Part shown: in pieces, positions 41,228 to 48,443 of the stretch
Layout of the letters: the number at the start of each line of letters is the position of its first letter
How positions within the stretch are numbered: position 1 is the stretch's first letter
Origin: Candidatus Curtissbacteria bacterium RIFCSPLOWO2_02_41_11
Lineage (GTDB): Bacteria; Patescibacteriota; Microgenomatia; Curtissbacterales; GWA2-41-24
Assembly (NCBI GenBank): GCA_001775055.1
Contig: MFBU01000014.1
Span: 1-48,903, forward strand
Length of the DNA stretch: 48,903 nt
Direction: 5' to 3'
Notes under the pieces: generated by a model
What the model saw: the letters and a program-made list of their open reading frames with translations, nothing else
Database searches by the model: none
Told to the model about the DNA's origin: nothing
Position numbers and translations under genes: made by a program

Positions 41228-42084
41228 AAAAAGACTACTACGAGATTCTCGGTGTCGGCAAAAATACCAGCCCTGACGAAATAAAGAAGGCTTATCGTAA
41301 CCTAGCCAGAAAACATCACCCGGATGTTGATAAATCCGCCGGCGCCGAAACCAAATTCAAAGAAATAAACGAGGCTTACCAGGTCCTTTCCGATTCCCAG
41401 AAAAAGGCGGCATACGACCAATTTGGCCATGCGGCATTTGCGCCGGGAGGCGGATTCGGTGCTGGGGCAGCTCCCGGCGGATTTCGAACCTATACTTGGT
41501 CAAGCGGCGACATGGGTGGTTTCGACTTTGGCGGATTCGCCGATCCGTTTGATATTTTTGAGATGGTTTTTGGTGAAAGATCGCCATTTGGCCGGCAAGC
41601 CCGACTTCCCCGCTACATTATTCATTTGGATTTTATGGAAGCGGTTCATGGGGTCCAAAAAGAAGTTGAAATTGAAAGCTCGCCTCGCTTCGCGGGCGAA
41701 GCGGGTAGAAAACAAAAAATCAAAATTCCGCCAGGAGTTGACGACGGTTCGGAAATCCGTTTTTCCAACTTTGTTCTTGTTTGCCAAGTTTCTCCTCACC
41801 GGAAGTTTCGAAGAAGGGGTTATGATGTAGTATCCGAGGAGGAGATTTCTTTTTCGCAGGCAGCACTTGGAATTGTTAAGGAAATTGAGACAGTGGATGG
41901 CCCGGTTAAAATCCGCATACCTTCGGGCACTCAGCCCGGTACTCAGATCCGTCTTCGGGGCAAGGGCATCCGCCGTGTCTCCGGCCACGGCCAAGGCGAC
42001 CATTACGTGATAATCAGAATTCATGTCCCGTCCAAACTTTCCAGAGAGCAAAAAAGGCTCCTCGAAGAATTCGAAAAATTATAG
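41224..42084 (+). CDS. dnaJ: DnaJ-family co-chaperone without zinc finger
   Basis: A 286-residue Hsp40. The J domain (1-70) has the HPD motif at 32-34, followed by a Gly/Phe-rich region (75-110) and two beta-sandwich substrate-binding domains. No CxxCxGxG repeats are present, so it is of the CbpA (type II) kind although it lies in the dnaK region. Residues 152-162 (SSPRFAGEAGR) are a repeat-encoded loop near where the zinc finger would sit. The start ATG 41224 overlaps a possible leader ORF stop. Confidence 0.95.
   Translation: MKKDYYEILGVGKNTSPDEIKKAYRNLARKHHPDVDKSAGAETKFKEINEAYQVLSDSQKKAAYDQFGHAAFAPGGGFGAGAAPGGFRTYTWSSGDMGGFDFGGFADPFDIFEMVFGERSPFGRQARLPRYIIHLDFMEAVHGVQKEVEIESSPRFAGEAGRKQKIKIPPGVDDGSEIRFSNFVLVCQVSPHRKFRRRGYDVVSEEEISFSQAALGIVKEIETVDGPVKIRIPSGTQPGTQIRLRGKGIRRVSGHGQGDHYVIIRIHVPSKLSREQKRLLEEFEKL
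41677..41709. repeat. GC-rich word inside dnaJ (CGCCTCGCTTCGCGGGCGAAGCG type)
   Basis: CGCTTCGCGGGCGAAGCG is a near-palindrome encoding most of SSPRFAGEAGR. Similar GCGAGCGAAGCGAG words occur at 24021-24034 and 9152-9163. Confidence 0.7.
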
Positions 42085-42113
42085 TTCAAGAATAGTTTTT
42101 TTAAATCTTTTTA

Positions 42114-42452
42114 ATGTACAAAGTTAGCCTTTATACCCCTCAGGATAAAATTTCACCTATAAAAGAATTTCTAAATTCTTGTCAACCGAGCTTAAGAACA
42201 AAGATTCTCCGTCAGCTTAAGTATGTGGAAGAATATGGTTTAAATCCGGCAATTCCCAACATAAAGAAAATAATAAACACTTCTCTGTGGGAACTACGGG
42301 TACTTGGAAAAGATAACATTCGAATTATTTGCGTGTCGCAACCAGGAAAAGGGGTCAAAGTTTTACATATCTTTAGAAAAAAGAAACAAAAGACTCCGAC
42401 TAATGAGTTAAATGTAGCTCTAAAAAGGGGAAAGGAAGTACTTGACTTATGA
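42114..42452 (+). CDS. higB: HigB/Gp49-type toxin of a toxin-antitoxin pair
   Basis: A 112-residue RelE-superfamily toxin, a probable ribosome-dependent mRNA interferase. The family pattern is visible in YTPQDKISPIKEFLNS, then LWELRVLGKDNIRIICV and KVLHIFRKKKQKTPTNEL near the C-terminus. It precedes its antitoxin, the order typical of hig systems. The start is ATG 42114. Its stop lies inside the operator of the antitoxin promoter. Confidence 0.88.
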   Translation: MYKVSLYTPQDKISPIKEFLNSCQPSLRTKILRQLKYVEEYGLNPAIPNIKKIINTSLWELRVLGKDNIRIICVSQPGKGVKVLHIFRKKKQKTPTNELNVALKRGKEVLDL

Positions 42453-42470
42453 TACCTAATAAGATATCAT
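42442..42470 (+). promoter_or_regulatory. Internal higA promoter with embedded palindrome
   Basis: TTGACT (42442-42447), a 17-nt spacer and TATCAT (42465-42470). Within it, TGATACCT (42450-42457) and AGATATCA (42462-42469) form an 8-bp inverted repeat with one mismatch, a good place for HigA to bind and repress itself. Confidence 0.65.
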
Positions 42471-42507
42471 GTATTGTCAAGTGTATGCATATGTTATCAG
42501 TCTTACC

Positions 42508-42786
42508 ATGAGAGACTTAACTTTAAACGAATACCTTAAAGAACAACTGAAAGACCCTGAATTCAAGAAGGAATGGGAGAAAAGTGAGGTTGCCTACCAA
42601 GTTACTAGAGAGCTCATTAGGGCTAGGATTAAAGGAAGGATTTCTCAAAGGCGACTTGCCCAAAAAGCCGGTACTACCCAAGCTGTTATATCAAGAATTG
42701 AAAATATGAGTGTAAGTCCTTCTATGGATTTAGTCCAGCGTATTGCCAAGTCCCTAGGGAAAAAACTGGAAATCAAATTTACCTAG
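42508..42786 (+). CDS. higA: HigA-type XRE antitoxin
   Basis: A 92-residue antitoxin starting MRDLTLNEYLKEQLKDPEF. I chose ATG 42508 because the longer frame begins at 42469, inside the -10 box of its own promoter. The helix-turn-helix is QRRLAQKAGTTQAVISRIE, followed by SMDLVQRIAKSLGKKLEI. It neutralises HigB and probably represses the operon. Confidence 0.9.
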   Translation: MRDLTLNEYLKEQLKDPEFKKEWEKSEVAYQVTRELIRARIKGRISQRRLAQKAGTTQAVISRIENMSVSPSMDLVQRIAKSLGKKLEIKFT

Positions 42787-42847
42787 AAAGCTTAGGTCTT
42801 ACCAACACATTCAAGTTTTAACTTTAATTTCTACCGTTTTTTCGTTT

Positions 42848-42876
42848 TTGACTTCTAAATTCCATAAGCATATATT
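42848..42876 (+). promoter_or_regulatory. Promoter of the three-gene orphan operon
   Basis: TTGACT (42848-42853), a 17-nt spacer, TATATT (42871-42876). The predicted leader of about 42 nt contains GGGAG (42906-42910), rather far from ATG 42925. Confidence 0.65.
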
Positions 42877-42924
42877 TTACTCGGGCTAAAAATGATAAAA
42901 AGAATGGGAGTTTAATACGGATGT

Positions 42925-43449
42925 ATGAAAAAGAAGGTTATTAATAAACTTTTTAAAGATAGGGTATTAATTCTATCTATTATTGTGAATATGCTTCTGT
43001 TTGCAGGAGTTGGCACAGTTTATGTTGATAGTCAAAAAACTAAGAAGTTAATATCGGATCAACAGACTAAGATAGCAGAATTAAGTGTTTCGCCAAGTCC
43101 TAGCCCCGTGCCAACAACTACTCCCTTGCCTACTCCTATCATGTATTCTGGTCCATCTGAAAAGGCTTTGGGGATTGCTGCTGGTTTAGTTGTCAGAGAC
43201 CCTGAAGATGATCTTAAAAATACCAAGAAATCCTTCGGTGACGAAAATATGACCAATGCACAGCTTATTAATAAAATGGCTTTGGCATTTGATAAGGACC
43301 CGGCAAAAATGGCCCAAGGCGAAGCTATGCTAAATCAGTGGATCGCAGAAGATTCTCGACCCAATATCAAGGTTCAACCTGCACCTAATACTTCTCAGAG
43401 CTGTAGGTCTTATTTTATCGGCGATACTATGTATACGCATTGTTATTAG
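42925..43449 (+). CDS. Membrane-anchored protein with Pro-rich linker, unrecognised
   Basis: A 174-residue protein: basic N-terminus, one membrane helix (about 13-34), a short helical stretch, a Pro/Ser/Thr linker (about 55-71), a helical domain (75-145) and a C-terminal SCRSYFIGDTMYTHCY motif with two cysteines. It is probably extracytoplasmic with a disulfide. No family is assigned. It is the first of three tightly spaced genes (gaps of 6 and 8 nt). Confidence 0.7.
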   Translation: MKKKVINKLFKDRVLILSIIVNMLLFAGVGTVYVDSQKTKKLISDQQTKIAELSVSPSPSPVPTTTPLPTPIMYSGPSEKALGIAAGLVVRDPEDDLKNTKKSFGDENMTNAQLINKMALAFDKDPAKMAQGEAMLNQWIAEDSRPNIKVQPAPNTSQSCRSYFIGDTMYTHCY

Positions 43450-43455
43450 AAATAA

Positions 43456-43671
43456 ATGAAAATACGCTTATCAACTGCAATCTTTTTACTAATAGCAATT
43501 ATTCTAGGACTTTTCTATTGGTTCTTCTACAGACCTGCAGAAATCAGGAAAAAATGTATTGGGAGTGGATACTTGGACACAGAAGTACCACACTCGATTT
43601 TCAGTGGAGGAATGACAAAGGACAGGTACAATTCCTGCTTGATAAGAAATGGATTAAAACCTGAATTGTAG
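43456..43671 (+). CDS. Small single-pass protein, paralogue of the 299-553 gene
   Basis: A 71-residue protein with a membrane helix at about 7-25, then YRPAEIRKKC, and near the end RYNSCLIRNGL. The RPxxIRxxC and YxxCLxxxGL motifs match the small protein at 299-553. The start ATG 43456 lies 6 nt after the previous stop. The function is unknown. Confidence 0.72.
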   Translation: MKIRLSTAIFLLIAIILGLFYWFFYRPAEIRKKCIGSGYLDTEVPHSIFSGGMTKDRYNSCLIRNGLKPEL

Positions 43672-43679
43672 ATCAATCT

Positions 43680-43892
43680 ATGAACCCGATACCGTGGTTT
43701 TTGCTTACATTGCCTAAGAAGTACAGAAAATATGCTTACGCTATTTTAGCAGTAATTACGCTGTACCTCGGCTTTTTGCTTGTAGTAAATCCAATAAAGC
43801 AAGGGAATATAGGACAGGTTCTAATAGTTGTGGCAATAATTGGAATTTTTGTTATTTCTTACTGGTATGGCTGGAAAAAAGCAAGCAAATAA
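43680..43892 (+). CDS. Small two-helix membrane protein, unrecognised
   Basis: A 70-residue protein with two hydrophobic helices (about 18-36 and 45-64) and positively charged ends (PKKYRK and GWKKASK). The start ATG 43680 lies 8 nt after the preceding stop, in one operon with the two upstream genes. A copy of the CGAAAATYGYCCC word follows 48 nt after its stop. Confidence 0.62.
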   Translation: MNPIPWFLLTLPKKYRKYAYAILAVITLYLGFLLVVNPIKQGNIGQVLIVVAIIGIFVISYWYGWKKASK

Positions 43893-43940
43893 TACGATAA
43901 CTCTCTTATAAATGAAAAATTGCTTAAAAAGGAATAATAG

Positions 43941-43955
43941 TCCGAAAATCGCCCC
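43941..43955 (+). repeat. Copy 4 of the CGAAAATYGYCCC word
   Basis: TCCGAAAATCGCCCC lies 48 nt after the stop at 43892. With copy 5 it brackets a single gene (44056-44400) as direct repeats about 470 bp apart. Confidence 0.65.
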
Positions 43956-44016
43956 ATCATCTTTTCGTAGTCTTTTAGCGCAATAGATCAATCTAGCGAG
44001 TTCGTCACCCCATAGT

Positions 44017-44045
44017 TTGACTATTCTTTACAAATTTAGTATTAT
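44017..44045 (+). promoter_or_regulatory. Consensus promoter, near-leaderless, overlapping a false TTG start
   Basis: TTGACT (44017-44022), a 17-nt spacer, TATTAT (44040-44045), then 10 nt to ATG 44056. The longest frame would start at the TTG of the -35 box. Confidence 0.7.
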
Positions 44046-44055
44046 TACCCACCTA

Positions 44056-44400
44056 ATGGAAAGAAGAGTTGAGTATCTAAAAGATCTACCTTCGGAGGAG
44101 ATGATAATTGGTTTTACCACATCCAAAGATGGTCGTCCTTGTATTGGAATGGTTTTTAATAATACTGAGTGGGTTTTCTTAACTACTAAATCAGCTATTC
44201 TGGCAGATCAATTAAGAAAAACATTCGCGAAGATGCAAGTTGAAACAATAACTGGTCCGGCTTTTGATTGGCGGACTTCCATCGAAAAGCAAAGGTTGAT
44301 TTTAGTTCAAGAAAACGGGAGAAAAGTAAATAAACCTGTTGGGATTTTTGTCCCAGCAGATAAATTTGATTGGTTGGCAACTACTTATACACTTTTATAA
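44056..44400 (+). CDS. Small soluble protein of unknown function
   Basis: A 114-residue soluble alpha/beta protein beginning MERRVEYLKDLPSEE. No membrane segment or catalytic motif is visible; a WVFLTTKSAILADQLRKTFAKM block suggests a strand-helix unit. ATG 44056 is chosen because the promoter covers the upstream TTG. It has its own promoter and lies between two direct copies of the CGAAAATYGYCCC word, like a self-contained cassette. Confidence 0.62.
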   Translation: MERRVEYLKDLPSEEMIIGFTTSKDGRPCIGMVFNNTEWVFLTTKSAILADQLRKTFAKMQVETITGPAFDWRTSIEKQRLILVQENGRKVNKPVGIFVPADKFDWLATTYTLL

Positions 44401-44409
44401 GCAAATTTA

Positions 44410-44424
44410 TTCGAAAATCGCCCC
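44410..44424 (+). repeat. Copy 5 of the CGAAAATYGYCCC word
   Basis: TTCGAAAATCGCCCC begins 9 nt after the stop at 44400. CGAAAATCGCCCCATC is shared exactly with copy 4. Confidence 0.65.
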
Positions 44425-44445
44425 ATCGGGGGAAACCCTTTTCTG

Positions 44446-44474
44446 TTGACTCACCACCTTTATTTTGTTAGAAT
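44446..44474 (+). promoter_or_regulatory. Strong promoter upstream of nusA
   Basis: TTGACT (44446-44451), a 17-nt spacer, TAGAAT (44469-44474), with an extended TGT before the -10 (44466-44468). Transcription should start near 44481. Confidence 0.75.
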
Positions 44475-44504
44475 TCTTTCTGCTTTAAGATAGGTAAGAG
44501 TCTG

Positions 44505-44526
44505 AGGCGCGGTAGCGCCTTTTTTT
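44505..44526 (+). terminator. Intrinsic terminator in the nusA leader (attenuator)
   Basis: AGGCGC (44505-44510), loop GGTA, GCGCCT (44515-44520), then a T run to 44526. It lies only about 25 nt after the predicted transcript start and before nusA, so most transcripts should stop unless termination is overcome. Confidence 0.75.
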
Positions 44527-44533
44527 GAATAGA

Positions 44534-44596
44534 GGGTAGTAGGTAGCAGGTAGTGGATAGATTTTTCTACCAACTATAAACTACAAACTACCAACT
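44534..44596. repeat. GGTAGTAGGTAGCAGG / CTACCAACTA words before nusA
   Basis: A GGTAG-rich block (44534-44556) faces a CTACC/ACTAC-rich block (44567-44595), so the two can pair. The word type is also found inside tatD and the helicase-nuclease gene. Confidence 0.7.
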
Positions 44597-44613
44597 AAAA
44601 TCCGAAGGATTTT
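44597..44613 (+). promoter_or_regulatory. Hairpin sequestering the nusA Shine-Dalgarno
   Basis: AAAATCC (44597-44603), loop GAA, GGATTTT (44607-44613) is a perfect 7-bp hairpin. The AAGGA Shine-Dalgarno (44605-44609) is partly in the loop and partly in the right arm. ATG follows at 44617. Confidence 0.6.
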
Positions 44614-44616
44614 AAT

Positions 44617-45981
44617 ATGGCCATACAAGCACGAACCGAATTTGCATCAGCGCTAAATCAGGTCTGTTCCGAACGGGGAATTGAGCCTGAAGTCGTTCTT
44701 GATTCAATCAAGCAAGCCATTCTGGCTGCTTATCGCAAAGACTTTGGTGATCCGGAAGGCATTGTCATTGATCTTGATGCTAATTCCGGAGAAGTTAAAC
44801 TTGCCAAAGGTAAAAAAAATGTTACTCCACCGGGATTTGGCCGCATCGCCGCCCAAACCGCCAAACAAGTAATTTTACAAAGAATCAGGGAAGCCGAGAA
44901 AAATGCGATTTTAGGCGAATATTCCTCAAAAGTCGGAACCGTTATTTCGGGTATTATCCAACGAATCTCCGGTCCGGTGATTACCGTTAATTTGGGTAAA
45001 GCCGAAGGCATTATGCCGCCACAAGAGCAAGCACACAACGAACATTATCACCAAAATCAGCGCCTTAAATTTTATGTTGTCGGTATTAAAGAAGGACTGC
45101 GCGGCGAGGAAATTATAGTTTCGCGTTCTGCCACAGGCCTTTTAGAAGGTTTATTTAAACAGGAAGTTCCGGAAATTGCCTCAAACAGTGTTCAGATTAA
45201 AGTGATTGCTAGGGAAGCCGGATCACGTTCTAAAATTGCCGTTTCCTCAAGTCAGCTTGGAGTTGATCCGGTTGGTTCATGCGTTGGCCAAAAAGGTGTC
45301 AGAGTCCAGGCGGTCATTAACGAACTTGGTGATGAACGAATAGATGTGATTGCTTATCAGGATGAGCCGGTTGAATTTATCAAAGCGGCGCTTTCACCGG
45401 CCAAAGATTTACAGGTTAAGATCAACGCAAAAGAGAAGAGTGCCGAAGTTATGGCACCGGACGATCAGCTTTCACTGGCTATTGGCAAAGAGGGCCAAAA
45501 TGTCAGACTGGCTGCCAAACTTACCGGCTATAAAATCGATATCCGCGGTAAAAGCGGCTTGCCAAAAGAAGTGGAGGCTAAGGAGCAAAAGGCCAAAGAA
45601 GAGGCTAAAAAGGCGCTCGGAGTGATTAAAGAAGAAACAAAAGTACCAAAGGCAAAAAAAGTATCAAAGGTTAAGGGGAAGGGAACGACAGAAAAATCAA
45701 GTGCTAAAAGCGATCAGCAAGCACTTGTTGCATCGGGTGGTCAAGCAGTTCAAAATCAACCGCCGGTAAGCGATCAAGCTGCCTCATCCACAAATGATCA
45801 GAAAACCAGCGAGCCGGCAAGTCAGCCAGTCAGTGATTCAGTGAATCAGGTCACCAGTGGGTTAGTGAACCAGAATATCAGCGGGTCGAAAACGTCAGAA
45901 AAATCTGAATTGACTGATACACAGACATCTGATACATCTCAAAATGATGCATCAAAGCCAGACAGTGGCGAAAAAGCTTAA
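44617..45981 (+). CDS. nusA: Transcription factor NusA
   Basis: A 454-residue elongation/termination factor. The N-terminal RNA-polymerase-binding domain (1-100), S1 domain (about 105-175), and KH1 and KH2 domains (CVGQKGVR and IGKEGQNVRLAAK) are all present. After about residue 310 the tail is Lys- then Ser/Gln-rich low complexity; part of it (PVSDSVNQVTSGLVNQ) is encoded by CAGTGATTCAGTGAATCAGG-type repeat words. The leader holds an intrinsic terminator and a hairpin at the Shine-Dalgarno. It heads the nusA-infB-DHH-rpsO-pnp cluster. Confidence 0.98.
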   Translation: MAIQARTEFASALNQVCSERGIEPEVVLDSIKQAILAAYRKDFGDPEGIVIDLDANSGEVKLAKGKKNVTPPGFGRIAAQTAKQVILQRIREAEKNAILGEYSSKVGTVISGIIQRISGPVITVNLGKAEGIMPPQEQAHNEHYHQNQRLKFYVVGIKEGLRGEEIIVSRSATGLLEGLFKQEVPEIASNSVQIKVIAREAGSRSKIAVSSSQLGVDPVGSCVGQKGVRVQAVINELGDERIDVIAYQDEPVEFIKAALSPAKDLQVKINAKEKSAEVMAPDDQLSLAIGKEGQNVRLAAKLTGYKIDIRGKSGLPKEVEAKEQKAKEEAKKALGVIKEETKVPKAKKVSKVKGKGTTEKSSAKSDQQALVASGGQAVQNQPPVSDQAASSTNDQKTSEPASQPVSDSVNQVTSGLVNQNISGSKTSEKSELTDTQTSDTSQNDASKPDSGEKA

Positions 45982-46009
45982 ATGAAAGCCGACTCGCCCA
46001 AAGCATATT

Positions 46010-47440
46010 ATGGACAAAAAAAATGCAAATTTCAGGCCGCCAATCGTGACCTTGATGGGTCATGTCGATCATGGCAAAACGACCCTTCTTGATGCTATTC
46101 GCAAAACCAATGTCGTTGCCGCTGAACATGGCGGCATCACTCAGCATATTGGTGCTTATCAAATAACTTTCCAGAATCACCCAATAACTTTTGTCGATAC
46201 CCCTGGCCATGCCGCTTTCGAGAAAATGCGGTCTCGTGGTGCCGAAGTTGCTGATATTGCTATTTTAGTGGTTGCTGCCAATGATGGCGTTAAGCCGCAG
46301 ACAATTGAGGCAATTAAACATATCAGGGCAGCCGGCAAATCGACAATTGTTGCCATTACTAAAGTTGATCTTCCCAATATTAACCTTGAAAAAGTCAAAA
46401 AAGAGCTTCAGAAAGAAGGAGTGATTGTTGAAAGTTTCGGCGGCGAAGTTCCTTTGGTCGAGGTTGCCGCGCCAAAAGGCAAAGGCATTGAAGATCTACT
46501 CGAAGTTATTCTGCTTGTTTGGCAGCTTTCACCGCAGCCTTCATTGTCGCAAGATCCGTTGGAAGCCGTTGTGGTTGAGTCATTTTTGGACAAAAACCGA
46601 GGTTTAATTGTTACGGTCATTGTCAAGAAAGGAACATTGAGTGTTGGTCAAAAGATTGTAGTTGATGATGAAACAATAGCAGTAAAAGCGTTAATTGATG
46701 ATCTTGGGAAAAATGTTCAAGAGGTAAAGCCAGGCAAACCGGTTGAAATTTTGGGGTTTAAGGAGGTACTAGAAGTCGGCAGTGTAGTTTGCGATCAGAC
46801 ATTTACTAAGTCTCGCGTCAAACAGCAAATTGTATCGTTTGCCGATATTATCTCCAAATCACAAGAGGCACGCGATAAGTTTAAAGTTCTTATTAAGGCC
46901 GATGTTGTTGGTTCGCTGGAGGCAATTTTAGCTAACTTGCCAGTAAAAATACTGGTAGTTTGCTCAGGTGTTGGTGAAATTACTCAAAGGGATATTTCTT
47001 TTGCCAAAGTCGCTAGTGCTCCGATTCTGACATTTAATGTTAAAGTCGGTGCTGGTGTTAAATCGCAGGCAGAACGAGAGGGAGTTGTTATTAAAAGTTA
47101 TAACGTTATTTATGAACTTCTTTCTGATATAGAAGATGTAGTATCTCAATTCGAGATTGCCAAACAGGAATCAAAAATTGCCGGAAGAGCCAAAATCGTC
47201 GCCAGTTTTGATATCGATGACAAAAAAATAGCAGGTAGTATGGTTACTCACGGAAAATTAAAAATTGGCGACAAAATAATAATCAGACACGCTGATGGTT
47301 CACAAAGCGAAACAAGAATTATTTCTTTGAAGAAATTCAAAAAAAATGTTGAAACTGTTGCCAGCGGTCAGGAATGCGGGATTGGCATGAGTCCTGCTCT
47401 TGACTTTAAAGAAGGTGATATTATAGAATCTTTGGGTTAA
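46010..47440 (+). CDS. infB: Translation initiation factor IF-2, short form
   Basis: A 476-residue GTPase that brings initiator tRNA to the 30S subunit. The G1 motif is GHVDHGKT (17-24), the switch I region GGITQHIG (41-48), G3 DTPGHAAF and G4 TKVDL, followed by domains II, III and the tRNA-binding C2 domain ([14 protein letters not shown]). The N-terminal IF2N region is absent; the protein begins only 16 residues before G1. The start is ATG 46010. Confidence 0.97.
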   Translation: MDKKNANFRPPIVTLMGHVDHGKTTLLDAIRKTNVVAAEHGGITQHIGAYQITFQNHPITFVDTPGHAAFEKMRSRGAEVADIAILVVAANDGVKPQTIEAIKHIRAAGKSTIVAITKVDLPNINLEKVKKELQKEGVIVESFGGEVPLVEVAAPKGKGIEDLLEVILLVWQLSPQPSLSQDPLEAVVVESFLDKNRGLIVTVIVKKGTLSVGQKIVVDDETIAVKALIDDLGKNVQEVKPGKPVEILGFKEVLEVGSVVCDQTFTKSRVKQQIVSFADIISKSQEARDKFKVLIKADVVGSLEAILANLPVKILVVCSGVGEITQRDISFAKVASAPILTFNVKVGAGVKSQAEREGVVIKSYNVIYELLSDIEDVVSQFEIAKQESKIAGRAKIVASFDIDDKKIAGSMVTHGKLKIGDKIIIRHADGSQSETRIISLKKFKKNVETVASGQECGIGMSPALDFKEGDIIESLG

Positions 47441-47470
47441 AAATTTACTCTGCCCCAAACAATTAGATCT

Positions 47471-48415
47471 ATGGACCAGAACTTGAAAGAAAAAGCCCTT
47501 GAAAAACTGACAAAAGCGGAAAGCGTTTATGTAGTTGTTTCCAAAGCATCGGGACTGGATGGTTTAGCTTCAGGGCTTGCCTTATACCTTTCTTTGGTAA
47601 AACTTGGTAAAAATGCCTCAATTATTTCCACAACCCCATCAGTTGGCGATGCCAATAAGATTTACGGAGTTGACAAAATCGGCAAACTGATCGGCAAACG
47701 AAACTTAACGGTTGTTGTTGATAATGCAGTTGAGAGTGTAGATAAAGTTACCTATTTCCTTGATGGCAATCGGCTAAAAGTGGTTATCCATTCACTTGCA
47801 GGTTCAAACGGCGTTAGTAAAGATCAGGTTTCACTTGAGGAGACAGTATCCGCTGCTGAGTTAATTTTTGCGATTGGTTGTGATTCACAAGAGAGTTTGC
47901 ATAGTGAAATTACTCATGAACAAAATATTAGTTCGGAAACTTTAGTGATCAACATTAATAATCAAAAATCGCATCAAAAATTTGCTCAAATTGAAGTTGT
48001 TAACGATCAGGCAGCTACAATTAGTGAAGTGATGTCCAAGATGATTCAAGATTTAGCCTTACCAGTTGACGAGGACATTGCTTATAATCTTTATATAGGT
48101 ATAAGCGAGGCTACTGACAATTTTTCTCCAGCCGTGGCAAGTCCTTTAAGTCTGGAGATGGCTGCTTGGCTTTTAAAATTCGGAGCTTCAAGAGCCAGCT
48201 TTGCTGGTATGCCGCAACGACCGGATCTTACAGCGTCAGTCCTTCCTAAAACAGTTCAAGCAATACCTCCAATCGGCGTCGATTATATGGATAAAACTCC
48301 CACTTTGGAAGAACTTGAGGGCAAACAAGAACTTAAAGATCAATCCGCATCACGCGACTGGCTTAAACCACCGAAAATTTATAAAGGGTCCAAATCTTTT
48401 GACAGGGAGAATTAA
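47471..48415 (+). CDS. Degenerate DHH-family (NrnA-like) protein
   Basis: A 314-residue protein at the place where nrnA (a bifunctional oligoribonuclease/pAp phosphatase) usually sits in nusA-infB clusters. The fold pattern is kept (VYVVVSKASGLDGLASGLALYLSLVKLGKNASII), but the metal-binding HxNPDxD-type motif is replaced by SKASGLDGLA (24-33), and no DHH triplet is seen in the later part (VVIHSLAG). It is probably catalytically dead and perhaps structural or regulatory. The C-terminal tail is basic. The start is ATG 47471. Confidence 0.7.
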   Translation: MDQNLKEKALEKLTKAESVYVVVSKASGLDGLASGLALYLSLVKLGKNASIISTTPSVGDANKIYGVDKIGKLIGKRNLTVVVDNAVESVDKVTYFLDGNRLKVVIHSLAGSNGVSKDQVSLEETVSAAELIFAIGCDSQESLHSEITHEQNISSETLVININNQKSHQKFAQIEVVNDQAATISEVMSKMIQDLALPVDEDIAYNLYIGISEATDNFSPAVASPLSLEMAAWLLKFGASRASFAGMPQRPDLTASVLPKTVQAIPPIGVDYMDKTPTLEELEGKQELKDQSASRDWLKPPKIYKGSKSFDREN

Positions 48416-48428
48416 TTTATAGTATCAT
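48399..48428 (+). promoter_or_regulatory. rpsO promoter within the end of the DHH-like gene
   Basis: TTGACA (48399-48404), an 18-nt spacer, TATCAT (48423-48428), 15 nt before the rpsO ATG. The resulting leader of about 8 nt has no Shine-Dalgarno. Confidence 0.55.
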
Positions 48429-48443
48429 CAATGTTACAAAATC

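Noticed and set aside
43941-44424. True integron cassette array
   Set aside because: The words are short, lack the paired inverted core sites of attC, and no integrase is in the window; kept only as a general cassette idea.
44481-44526. Independent small RNA between promoter and terminator upstream of nusA
   Set aside because: The segment is only about 45 nt and ends in a terminator directly ahead of nusA; an attenuated leader is the simpler reading.
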